Positions 1 through 5,429 of a stretch of 5,549 nucleotides of DNA are shown here, piece after piece; positions within the stretch are counted from its first letter, which is position 1, and the number at the start of each line of letters is the position of its first letter. This DNA is from Planctomycetaceae bacterium. Its GTDB lineage: Bacteria; Planctomycetota; Planctomycetia; Pirellulales; Thermoguttaceae. Below the pieces are notes generated by a model. The model had not been told where the DNA came from and ran no database searches. It was given only the letters and a program-made list of their open reading frames with translations. Location: contig JAISBG010000206.1 of the NCBI GenBank assembly GCA_031266315.1, positions 1 to 5,549 of the forward strand. The letters run 5' to 3'. The translations under genes were made by a program, and so were the position numbers.

Positions 1-104
1 ATTTCGAGAAGAATCGTGTACGTTTGTTCGCCGGTTACGACGCCTACGTCAATGGTCAACAAGTCTTACACACCGGTAACGCCGGTCTCGTGTACGGTTG
101 GTAA
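1..104 (+). CDS. 3' end of a probable outer-membrane beta-barrel (autotransporter-like) protein, partial
   Basis: An open frame enters the window from the left and ends at the TAA at 102-104, giving 33 complete C-terminal residues starting at base 3. The visible tail contains the sequence RLFAGYDAYVNGQQ and finishes GNAGLVYGW. The pattern of alternating hydrophobic residues, a GYDA turn, and a last strand ending in an aromatic residue at the very C-terminus fits the final two strands of outer-membrane barrels. It most resembles the autotransporter beta-domain, where the terminal aromatic residue serves as the BAM recognition signal. A strong terminator begins 45 bases after the stop, which supports this being a real gene end. 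The N-terminal part, and hence any passenger domain, lies outside the window. That the frame is coding is fairly sure; the family call is an inference from a short tail. Confidence 0.6.
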   Translation, partial: FEKNRVRLFAGYDAYVNGQQVLHTGNAGLVYGW

Positions 105-148
105 ACAACCTGCTTTTCCCGTTACATTAAAACTTTCTTTTCTCCTAA

Positions 149-181
149 ATGGTATCCAATTCTAAAAAAATTGGATACCAT
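149..181 (+). terminator. Rho-independent terminator of the upstream barrel-type gene
   Basis: A perfect 13-bp stem pairs 149-161 with 169-181 around a 7-base A-rich loop, and is followed by a T-rich stretch (tatttgttta). The core arm reads tggtatccaatt. It lies 45 bases after the stop codon of the gene ending at 104. The stem is AT-richer than a classic terminator, but its length and perfect pairing compensate. It isolates the upstream gene from the tricorn gene. Confidence 0.75.
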
Positions 182-381
182 ATTTGTTTATCGTCGGTAA
201 TACACTGTGTTAGGGTTGTACCGAGTCTCGTATTTTTCTATAACTTCTAAAAACCTATTGACAGGATTTAATAATTTATTGGATAAAAATTGCCTGATTC
301 TACTGGATTAGGAGTTTCCCCAAAATAGTAAAATCATTGGTAATATTTCAGCAGAATCTTCATTAAAGGTAAGCAATCATC
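182..381. other. Intergenic stretch without a recognisable gene
   Basis: This is part of the 641-base gap between the first gene and the tricorn start. It is AT-rich and stop-dense on both strands, and no coding frame or RNA gene is recognisable. Its only notable content is a TTGACA hexamer at 258-263 (listed separately) and, at its right edge from about 365, the first degenerate copy of the repeat that forms the composite element. Confidence 0.6.
258..287 (+). promoter_or_regulatory. Candidate sigma70-type promoter
   Basis: A perfect TTGACA at 258-263 is followed, after an 18-base AT-rich spacer, by GATAAA (282-287), which matches 4 of 6 consensus -10 bases. It points toward the tricorn gene, but about 450 bases upstream, so the leader would run through the whole repeat cluster. 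Only the -35 box is good; the -10 is weak and the region is AT-rich enough for chance matches. Confidence 0.2.
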
Positions 382-593
382 AGGTAGGCAACCCTTTACA
401 AAAGGTGGGCAATCCGCCCGCTGGGCGGTTGCGCCGGTTGAGTCATAATTGACTCCAAAACGGAAGGCAATACAAATTGCCGTCGTTAATCTAATTCACA
501 GTCGGCTATCGCCGACGCAACCGTTCAGCGAACGGTTGCCCACCTTTTATAAAAGATTGCCCACCTTTTGTAAAAGATTGCCCACCTCTTTCC
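365..593. repeat. Composite inverted-repeat element with internal hairpins (MITE/REP-like)
   Basis: The outer arms 382-414 and 555-587 are inverted copies of each other, matching at 30 of 33 positions. Three copies of a core AGGTRRGCAAYC (starting at 367, 382 and 403) on the left face three inverted copies GRTTGCCCACCT (starting at 534, 555 and 576) on the right. Between the arms sit four small hairpins: 409-432 (10 bp with a one-base bulge, 3-base loop), 440-455 (6 bp, loop taat), 501-516 (6 bp, loop tatc) and 517-539 (10 bp, loop agc). No transposase is encoded and no clear target-site duplication is seen. The architecture suggests a non-autonomous mobile or dispersed repeat, or a structured non-coding region. 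Copy number elsewhere cannot be judged from this window. A 70-codon open frame crossing it (449-661) is considered spurious. Confidence 0.6.
534..593. repeat. Direct tandem repeat, 21-bp unit, nearly three copies
   Basis: Copies occupy 534-554, 555-575 and 576-593 (the last incomplete). Each starts GRTTGCCCACCT, and the first two end in TTTTRTAAAA. The first and second copies differ at only two positions. The period of 21 keeps any crossing frame open, so translation gives a repeated heptapeptide (RLPTFYK, RLPTFCK), which explains the open frame seen here. This block forms the right arm of the composite inverted-repeat element. Confidence 0.75.
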
Positions 594-636
594 ATGAATT
601 TTCTTGTGTTTTGTGTTTAAAGCGGAGAAGACTGAT

Positions 637-731
637 AATAGTGGAGAGTGGGGGACGCTAGCAAATTTAGTACGTTGCGGTACAATTCCACATGCGAACT
701 ATCCACTATCAATTCTCCACTTTCCACTATT
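637..731. repeat. Inverted purine/pyrimidine repeat upstream of the tricorn gene
   Basis: The arm at 637-651 (aatagtggagagtgg) is the inverted counterpart of 717-731 (ccactttccactatt), matching at 14 of 15 positions with a 65-base spacer. The right side also contains further ccac/tatc motifs (from 702) that read as a degenerate short-period pyrimidine repeat. The right arm ends 14 bases before the preferred tricorn start and would lie in its leader. It may act as a cruciform or leader structure, or be the remnant of another dispersed repeat. Confidence 0.45.
681..686 (+). promoter_or_regulatory. Candidate -10 box for the tricorn gene
   Basis: TACAAT at 681-686 matches the sigma70 -10 consensus at 5 of 6 positions and would start a transcript near 693, about 50 bases before the preferred ATG. 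No good -35 hexamer is found at normal spacing (the best, CTAGCA at 658-663, matches 3 of 6). Two GTAC tetranucleotides (670-673 and 680-683) overlap the area. The call rests on one hexamer. Confidence 0.22.
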
Positions 732-745
732 TACTGATTTTTATT

Positions 746-3700
746 ATGTATAAGAAAATTGGTTTTTTATTATTATTTTCTACGGTTTTCTGTTTTCATT
801 TGTTTGCGGAACCGGTATTGCCGCCTGACCGGACGGTTTTGTCTAATTCAACCAATTTAAGTGATTTGTCTTATTCTCCCAAAACCGGTGTTACGAAACT
901 TCTTCGGTTTCCTGATATTCACGGTAAAACTGTGATCTTTTGTTACGGCGGCGATCTTTGGAAAGTTTCCTCGAAAGGCGGTACGGCAACTCGTCTCACC
1001 GCTCACGAAGGTCTTGAAATTTTTCCGCGTTTTTCGCCGGACGGTAAATGGATTGCGTTTACCGGACAATATGACGGCGATGAACAAGTTTATGTTATTC
1101 CGTCCGGCGGCGGAATTCCGCGTCAATTGACTTTTTATCCTTCCGTCGGTCCCTTGCCGCCGCGACGCGGTTATGACAATATTGTTTACGGTTGGACACC
1201 GGACGGCAAGAATATTTTGTTCCGGTCGCTTCGCGATTCCAACTCCGTTACCGAACTCGGTACGCTTTACACGGTTCCGTTTCGCGGCGGTTTGCCGAAA
1301 AAAACCGGAATGCCCACCGCCGGAGCCGGTGATTTTTCGCCGGACGGGACGAAAATCGTGTATTCACTGTTGTTCCGCGATTTCCGTTCGTGGAAACGTT
1401 ACGAAGGCGGTTGGGCGCAAGATTTGACGATTTTCGATTTGGAAACCAAAGAATCCAAACTGCTTGATCATCATCCGCGAACCGAGCGTGAACCCATTTG
1501 GATCGGCGACAAAATCTATTTCACTTCCGACCGAACCGGTACCATGAACCTCTTTGAATATCACACAAAAACAGAAGCGGTTGTCCAATGTACCAATGAA
1601 CGTCAATGGGATATTCGTTGGGCGTCCGGCGATAAAGAAGGGCAAATTGTTTATGAACTCGGCGGTGAATTGGTTGTTTATAACACGAAAGCCGCGCAAG
1701 ATACCGACCCGTTTTCAAAAATCAAGGTGCGTGTTCCGCATGACGGTTTGGCGATGCGTCCCGCCCGAACCAATGTCAGCGGGAATATTGAACATTATGC
1801 CGCCGCGCCCGGCGGAAAACGTGTTGCAATCACTGCACGGGGCAATCTGTTTACGGTTCCGACGGACAAAGGTTTTGTACGGAATTACACTCATTCCGGC
1901 AACGCCCATGAACGTTTTCCGGTCTGGTCGCACAACGGTAAAACAATCGCCTACATCTCCGACCAAACCGGCGAAGATCAACTTTATTTGCAGGAAGTTC
2001 AGGGAACGAAAACGCCGTTGCAATTAACCAAGACGTTCAAAGGTCAACTCGATTATTTGCGGATTTCACCTTGCGGGCGTTATCTTTCCGTGAGCGATTG
2101 CAACGCCAAACTCTGGATTGTCGCTGTGCAGGGCAATGAACATTTTAAGCAGGGAATTCCGACGGAGGTTGTAACGGCGTTGCACGGCGGAACGCCGGTC
2201 GGGTCTTGGTCGCCGTGCGGCGGTTATCTCGCGTACATTTTGTTCGACCCGCAAGGATTCGGGCAACTTCATATTTATGAACTCGCAACAAAAAAATCCC
2301 GCCCGATTACCGACCCGATGTTCGATGTTCGCGAACCTGTTTGGGATCCGGCAGGCAATTACCTTTATTTTCTGTCCCGCCGTGAATTTGCTCCGCAACA
2401 TAGTTCGGTGGAATGGAATTTTTCCGGCAATCGCGATAAAAGTCTTTTCGTTTTGACATTGCGAAAAAATAACACGAATCCGTTTGCCCCCCAATTTGAC
2501 GACGCAACAACTCCCGTCTCGCAAACTCCGCCCGCAACTCCTCCGAAATCCGTCCTCGAATTTGCCGCTGATTCCGCAACAGAATCCGCGACGGAATCCA
2601 CAACCGAACCTGCAATAGAAACAACCGATACCAATACCGATACGGACGGCAACGCAACAAAATTGACGCCGAAACCGTCGGTTCGCAAACCGACTCAAAT
2701 AGATTGGGACGGTCTTGCGAATCGGGTTGTCCGTGTTCCGGTAACGTCCGATAATTATGACGACCTTTCGGCAAGCGGACAATTTTTGTATTATCTCAAA
2801 CGGGACGCTTCCTTTTACGGACGTGAACCGGAACGAAAACCGCGTTTAATGATGTATGACTTAAAAGAACGCAAAGAATCGCTCCTGCTCAATGATGTGG
2901 ACGGCTATTCGTTGTCGCCGGATTTTTCAAAAATTGTTTTCCGTTCGGGAAAAGTGTTGAAGGTTTGCGAACCGAAAACGGCTCCGAAAATCACCGACCT
3001 GAAAACGGATAAATTGTTTGTTGACCGTGTTCCGGCGGAAGAATGGGCGGAGATGTTCGACGAAACATGGCGGAAATTCCGCGATTATTTTTACGTTAAA
3101 AATATGCACGGTTATGATTGGGACGCTTTGAAACGTCAATATCAGGAACTTCTCCCTCATGTGGCTCACCGAAGCGATCTGAATTATGTTCTTAGTGAAA
3201 TGGTGGCGGAACTGAATGTCGGACACGCTTATATTCAAGGCGGAGACTTTGTTCAGCCGAACCGTCCGGTTGTCGGTTTACCGGGTTGCCGGTTTGAACT
3301 GGATACAAAATCAAACCGTTATAAAATCTCAAAAATCTTTCGCGGCGAAAACGAAGAGTCAAAATACCGTTCGCCGTTGACCGAAATCGGAGTGAACGCC
3401 CAAACCGGTGATTATGTTTTACAAATTGACGGTATCGAACTGACCGGAAACGAAAACCCGTACCAATTATTACAACATCGGACTGACCCGATTACGTTGA
3501 CGCTCAACACGGAACCAACGCTGAAAGGTTCGCGGAAAACAACATACGTTCCCGTAACAAGCGAACAAAATTTGCTCTATCTTGATTTTGTTCTGAAAAA
3601 CCACGAAAAAGTAACGAAAGCAACAGACGGACGTATTGGTTATTTACACATTCCTGATATGGGAGCCGCCGGTTCTTATGAATTTTTGAAATGGTATTAT

Positions 3701-4240
3701 CCGCAAATCCGTAAGGAAGGTCTGGTGATTGATGTCCGTAGCAATGGCGGCGGTAACATTTCGCAATGGATCATCATGCGTCTGAACCAAAAACTTCTCG
3801 GAACGCGGTTTGGCGGAACCAATATTTCTCCGGGAGCGTATCCGGGCAATGCTCGTTTTGGTCATCAGGTTTGCCTGATTAACGAAACTTCGGCGAGTGA
3901 CGGTGATATTTTCCCTTATTATTTCCGTAAGGCTGGACTTGGTATTTTGGTTGGCAAACGGAGTTGGGGCGGCGTGGTTGGAATTTCGCCGCGCGGACAA
4001 CTGCTGGACGGCGGAATGGTGTTTGTTCCTCTTCGCGGCACGAATGATGAAAACGGCAATTGGATTATCGAAGGCAAAGGGGTTGAGCCGGATATTGAAG
4101 TGGAAAACGATCCTAAGGCAATGCTCGAAGGTCACGACCCGCAACTCCAACGCGGTCTCGAAGAACTTCTCAAACGTATGGAAGCGGAACCCAAAAAATG
4201 GCCCAGCCAACCGCCTGACCCGATAAAAACAAAAGAATAA
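746..4240 (+). CDS. tri: Secreted tricorn protease homologue (S41 family, two beta-propellers + PDZ)
   Basis: Tricorn-type serine protease that degrades short peptides; 1164 residues from the preferred start. The N-terminus MYKKIGFLLLFSTVFCFHLFA is a good Sec signal peptide with probable cleavage after Ala21, so it likely acts in the periplasm/envelope, unlike the cytosolic archaeal enzyme. An upstream in-frame ATG (692) would add 18 residues encoded by pyrimidine-repeat DNA and is disfavoured. Neither start has a clear Shine-Dalgarno. Domains by rough residue: beta6 propeller ~45-320 (SPDGK-type PD40 blades), beta7 propeller ~335-760, C1 ~763-840, PDZ ~845-945, C2/S41 core ~960-1130. Visible site residues: Arg140-Arg141 match the carboxylate-anchoring Arg131-Arg132 of Thermoplasma tricorn; His827 (VGHAY) matches His746; Ser1051 in NETSASDGD matches nucleophile Ser965; Glu1109 matches Glu1023; NGGG lies at 1000-1003. 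Two deviations: Gly826 where Thermoplasma has Ser745, and a Thr near 1020 where it has specificity residue Asp936. A Thr/Ser/Pro/Glu-rich insertion occupies ~574-650. Residue equivalences come from remembered Thermoplasma sequence aligned by eye. Confidence 0.95.
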   Translation: MYKKIGFLLLFSTVFCFHLFAEPVLPPDRTVLSNSTNLSDLSYSPKTGVTKLLRFPDIHGKTVIFCYGGDLWKVSSKGGTATRLTAHEGLEIFPRFSPDGKWIAFTGQYDGDEQVYVIPSGGGIPRQLTFYPSVGPLPPRRGYDNIVYGWTPDGKNILFRSLRDSNSVTELGTLYTVPFRGGLPKKTGMPTAGAGDFSPDGTKIVYSLLFRDFRSWKRYEGGWAQDLTIFDLETKESKLLDHHPRTEREPIWIGDKIYFTSDRTGTMNLFEYHTKTEAVVQCTNERQWDIRWASGDKEGQIVYELGGELVVYNTKAAQDTDPFSKIKVRVPHDGLAMRPARTNVSGNIEHYAAAPGGKRVAITARGNLFTVPTDKGFVRNYTHSGNAHERFPVWSHNGKTIAYISDQTGEDQLYLQEVQGTKTPLQLTKTFKGQLDYLRISPCGRYLSVSDCNAKLWIVAVQGNEHFKQGIPTEVVTALHGGTPVGSWSPCGGYLAYILFDPQGFGQLHIYELATKKSRPITDPMFDVREPVWDPAGNYLYFLSRREFAPQHSSVEWNFSGNRDKSLFVLTLRKNNTNPFAPQFDDATTPVSQTPPATPPKSVLEFAADSATESATESTTEPAIETTDTNTDTDGNATKLTPKPSVRKPTQIDWDGLANRVVRVPVTSDNYDDLSASGQFLYYLKRDASFYGREPERKPRLMMYDLKERKESLLLNDVDGYSLSPDFSKIVFRSGKVLKVCEPKTAPKITDLKTDKLFVDRVPAEEWAEMFDETWRKFRDYFYVKNMHGYDWDALKRQYQELLPHVAHRSDLNYVLSEMVAELNVGHAYIQGGDFVQPNRPVVGLPGCRFELDTKSNRYKISKIFRGENEESKYRSPLTEIGVNAQTGDYVLQIDGIELTGNENPYQLLQHRTDPITLTLNTEPTLKGSRKTTYVPVTSEQNLLYLDFVLKNHEKVTKATDGRIGYLHIPDMGAAGSYEFLKWYYPQIRKEGLVIDVRSNGGGNISQWIIMRLNQKLLGTRFGGTNISPGAYPGNARFGHQVCLINETSASDGDIFPYYFRKAGLGILVGKRSWGGVVGISPRGQLLDGGMVFVPLRGTNDENGNWIIEGKGVEPDIEVENDPKAMLEGHDPQLQRGLEELLKRMEAEPKKWPSQPPDPIKTKE
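2570..2617 (+). repeat. 12-bp tandem repeat inside the tricorn linker
   Basis: Four imperfect 12-bp units begin at 2570, 2582, 2594 and 2606 (unit type GAATCCGCRACR). They encode DSAT-ESAT-ESTT-EPAI, residues 609-624 of the tricorn protein, inside the low-complexity insertion of the second propeller. The period is a multiple of three, so copy-number change would alter linker length without shifting frame. Confidence 0.7.
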
Positions 4241-4924
4241 TTACCGGTCGCGAAATTCCTGAAGCGAAAGAGCGGTAATATTCAGTTCGGCGGCTTTTTG
4301 CCGTAACTCAAAGTCATCGGAAAGAAGTTGAACCGATTTCTTTTCCAGAACAAACCGCTTCGTAACCGCAAGAATCTGATGATCACAAGCGTCATTACTT
4401 GTAACCGTTTGGAATTGCGGCAAAAAACGGCGGACTTCCGCACGCTCAACCCGCGTTTGCAACAAACGACCTGCCGGAAATTGACGGATAGCCGTTAATA
4501 TTCGTTGAGATTTTCTTCCGTAAAAGTCTTTGTTTTTCGCACGGTTACACAATTCGTCAAGAACAATCTGCGGCAGAACAAAAATATCATTATCGTTCAA
4601 CCGGTTCAAAATTCTTTCATCGTGAAAGAATATATTTGTGTCAATAACGAGATAACACCGTTTTTCCTGTGGTTCTTTTAACACGGGAACCGCTCCCCGT
4701 GAAGCCGCTTCATGAAGTAACTGAAAATCGCGAAGTGTTCGGATATCGTCGCGGTATTTCGGGTCGTCGAAATCTTTGGGGTTGTCGGAATTTCCGTACA
4801 GTTTCAACCAATTTTCAATCTGAACGGCAAGTTGTTTATTTTCTTCTTTCGGAAAATTTTTCGGAAACGGCGGTTTTTTCAGACATTGCCGAGCCAGTTT
4901 TTTCAAAAGATCATACCGATTCAT
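4241..4924 (-). CDS. Stand-alone PIN-domain protein (PhoH-associated PIN type), predicted ribonuclease
   Basis: This 227-residue protein has a PIN nuclease domain from about residue 90 to the end. The expected acidic metal-binding residues are visible: Asp95 in YLVIDTNIFFHD, Glu124 in VLDELCNRAK, Asp178 and Asp181 in SNDACDHQILA, and Asp203/Asp204 in LSDDFELRQKAAEL. The pattern DTN-hD, DEL followed by basic residues, and a late S/T-D-D-x-x-L-R-x-K-A resembles the PIN domain fused to PhoH ATPases more than small VapC toxins, but there is no PhoH ATPase domain. Residues 1-90 are charged and probably helical, with no family I recognise. PIN proteins usually cleave single-stranded or structured RNA with Mg2+/Mn2+; the substrate cannot be told here. 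The stop abuts the tricorn stop with no gap. No antitoxin-like small gene precedes it: the next upstream gene is DUF3467, 154 bases away. A hairpin sits 10 bases before the ATG, and only a weak GAAAGA lies before the start. Confidence 0.85.
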   Translation of the reverse strand: MNRYDLLKKLARQCLKKPPFPKNFPKEENKQLAVQIENWLKLYGNSDNPKDFDDPKYRDDIRTLRDFQLLHEAASRGAVPVLKEPQEKRCYLVIDTNIFFHDERILNRLNDNDIFVLPQIVLDELCNRAKNKDFYGRKSQRILTAIRQFPAGRLLQTRVERAEVRRFLPQFQTVTSNDACDHQILAVTKRFVLEKKSVQLLSDDFELRQKAAELNITALSLQEFRDR

Positions 4925-4934
4925 TCTTTCGATA

Positions 4935-4957
4935 ACCGCAGGTTTTTGACCTGCGGT
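4935..4957 (-). promoter_or_regulatory. Leader hairpin just upstream of the PIN gene start
   Basis: A perfect 9-bp GC-rich stem pairs 4935-4943 with 4949-4957 around a 5-base loop (minus-strand arm accgcaggt, loop caaaa). Its 3' edge lies 10 bases before the PIN start codon, so in the mRNA it would sit where the ribosome binds. No T-run follows on either strand, so it is not a typical terminator. A TATATA-like -10 (plus-strand 4963-4968) would place transcription start near the outer edge of the stem, making the hairpin the 5' end of the message. It could be a stabilising or translation-controlling leader structure, or a copy of a dispersed palindrome. Confidence 0.5.
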
Positions 4958-4974
4958 GTAGCATATATACTAAA

Positions 4975-5074
4975 ACCATTTTAAAATTCACGTGACTGAA
5001 CACGCAAGCACAGCAACGCGGAGCGGTTATTCAAGGGCGAAGCCTATCACCCACCGGCTACGGTATAAAATGGT
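4975..5074. repeat. Inverted repeat bounding the PIN/DUF3467 intergenic spacer
   Basis: The 9-base sequence accatttta (4975-4983) recurs inverted as taaaatggt (5066-5074). The 82-base interior is more GC-rich than the flanks and contains a small accg/cggt hairpin (5053-5064) and a CACGTG palindrome (4989-4994). No coding frame with a start exists in it on the minus strand. It may be a short inserted repeat element or a structured 3' region for the DUF3467 message; the arms are short enough to occur by chance. Confidence 0.3.
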
Positions 5075-5078
5075 ATTG

Positions 5079-5429
5079 TTACTGAGTTTTAACGCGTTTC
5101 TGAACGTCCGTTTCCAAAACGCCGAATGTTTGTTCGTGACGTTGGATTGTTGCCTGAAGAGCGTACAACATTCGTTTGGCGGTGTAGAAATTTGTTACGA
5201 TACGGTCGGTAACAACAATCGGAACAGTTGGCAAACCGACCGGTTGCGGATTAAGACCGAAATCAATAATGAGTTCTTCGGGAGTTCCGGTAACGCGGCA
5301 AAAGTTGGCATAAGTTGCCGTAACTTTTGAATCGTCAAATCGAACTTGAGGACCTTGCTGCTGGGATTGCGAACGTTCCGAAGATTCCGGTGCCGCATTT
5401 TCTGATTGCTGAATTTGATCTTGTGACAT
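5079..5429 (-). CDS. DUF3467 family protein
   Basis: This small 116-residue protein belongs to DUF3467, a family of unknown function common in Planctomycetota and some other bacteria. The first ~35 residues are Gln/Ser/Glu-rich and likely disordered (QSENAAPESSERSQSQQQ). The conserved domain covers about residues 36-105: an ATYANFCRVTGTPEELIIDFGL block, a middle loop, VVTDRIVTNFYTAKRMLYAL, and an amphipathic helix ending near HEQTFG. The start is set at the ATG giving MSQDQIQQ. An in-frame ATG 25 codons upstream would add a hydrophobic stretch encoded by AT-rich promoter-like DNA and unlike family members. No Shine-Dalgarno precedes the chosen start. The family's spacing of the YANF, DFG and RIV blocks is intact. 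It is expected to be cytosolic, and its co-orientation with the PIN gene is the only contextual hint. Confidence 0.9.
   Translation of the reverse strand: MSQDQIQQSENAAPESSERSQSQQQGPQVRFDDSKVTATYANFCRVTGTPEELIIDFGLNPQPVGLPTVPIVVTDRIVTNFYTAKRMLYALQATIQRHEQTFGVLETDVQKRVKTQ

Noticed and set aside
279..293. Sigma54-like promoter (TTGG...TTGC)
   Set aside because: Only 9 bases separate the GG and GC doublets, whereas the -24/-12 consensus requires 10, and the conserved flanking bases are missing.
365..593. CRISPR array
   Set aside because: The repeats are 21-bp direct units without unique spacers and are mirrored by inverted copies, and no cas gene is present.
449..661. 70-codon open frame on the plus strand containing RLPTF heptapeptide repeats
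   Set aside because: It lies entirely within the inverted-repeat cluster, its repeats come from the 21-bp DNA unit, and it has no start signal or recognisable fold. Treated as an artefact of repeat DNA.
692..745. Upstream in-frame ATG extending the tricorn protein by 18 residues
   Set aside because: The extension is encoded by the pyrimidine-rich repeat and would bury the signal peptide behind a non-typical leader. The ATG at 746 gives a standard signal peptide immediately.
2066..2782. Long minus-strand open frame opposite the tricorn gene
   Set aside because: It is a shadow of the plus-strand coding frame with Arg/Cys-rich, domain-less translation. The other open frames overlapping 746-4240 on both strands were rejected for the same reason.
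4669..4935. Plus-strand open frame opposite the PIN gene
   Set aside because: It lies antisense to a well-supported PIN coding region and has no recognisable motif.
4241..5078. Possible VapBC-type toxin-antitoxin module around the PIN gene
   Set aside because: The protein is longer than typical VapC toxins, its motifs fit the PhoH-linked PIN type, and no small open frame with a start lies in the upstream spacer.
4992..5330. Plus-strand open frame of 112 codons opposite the DUF3467 gene
   Set aside because: Most of it is antisense to the conserved DUF3467 domain, and the rest crosses the repeat-like spacer. It has no family features.
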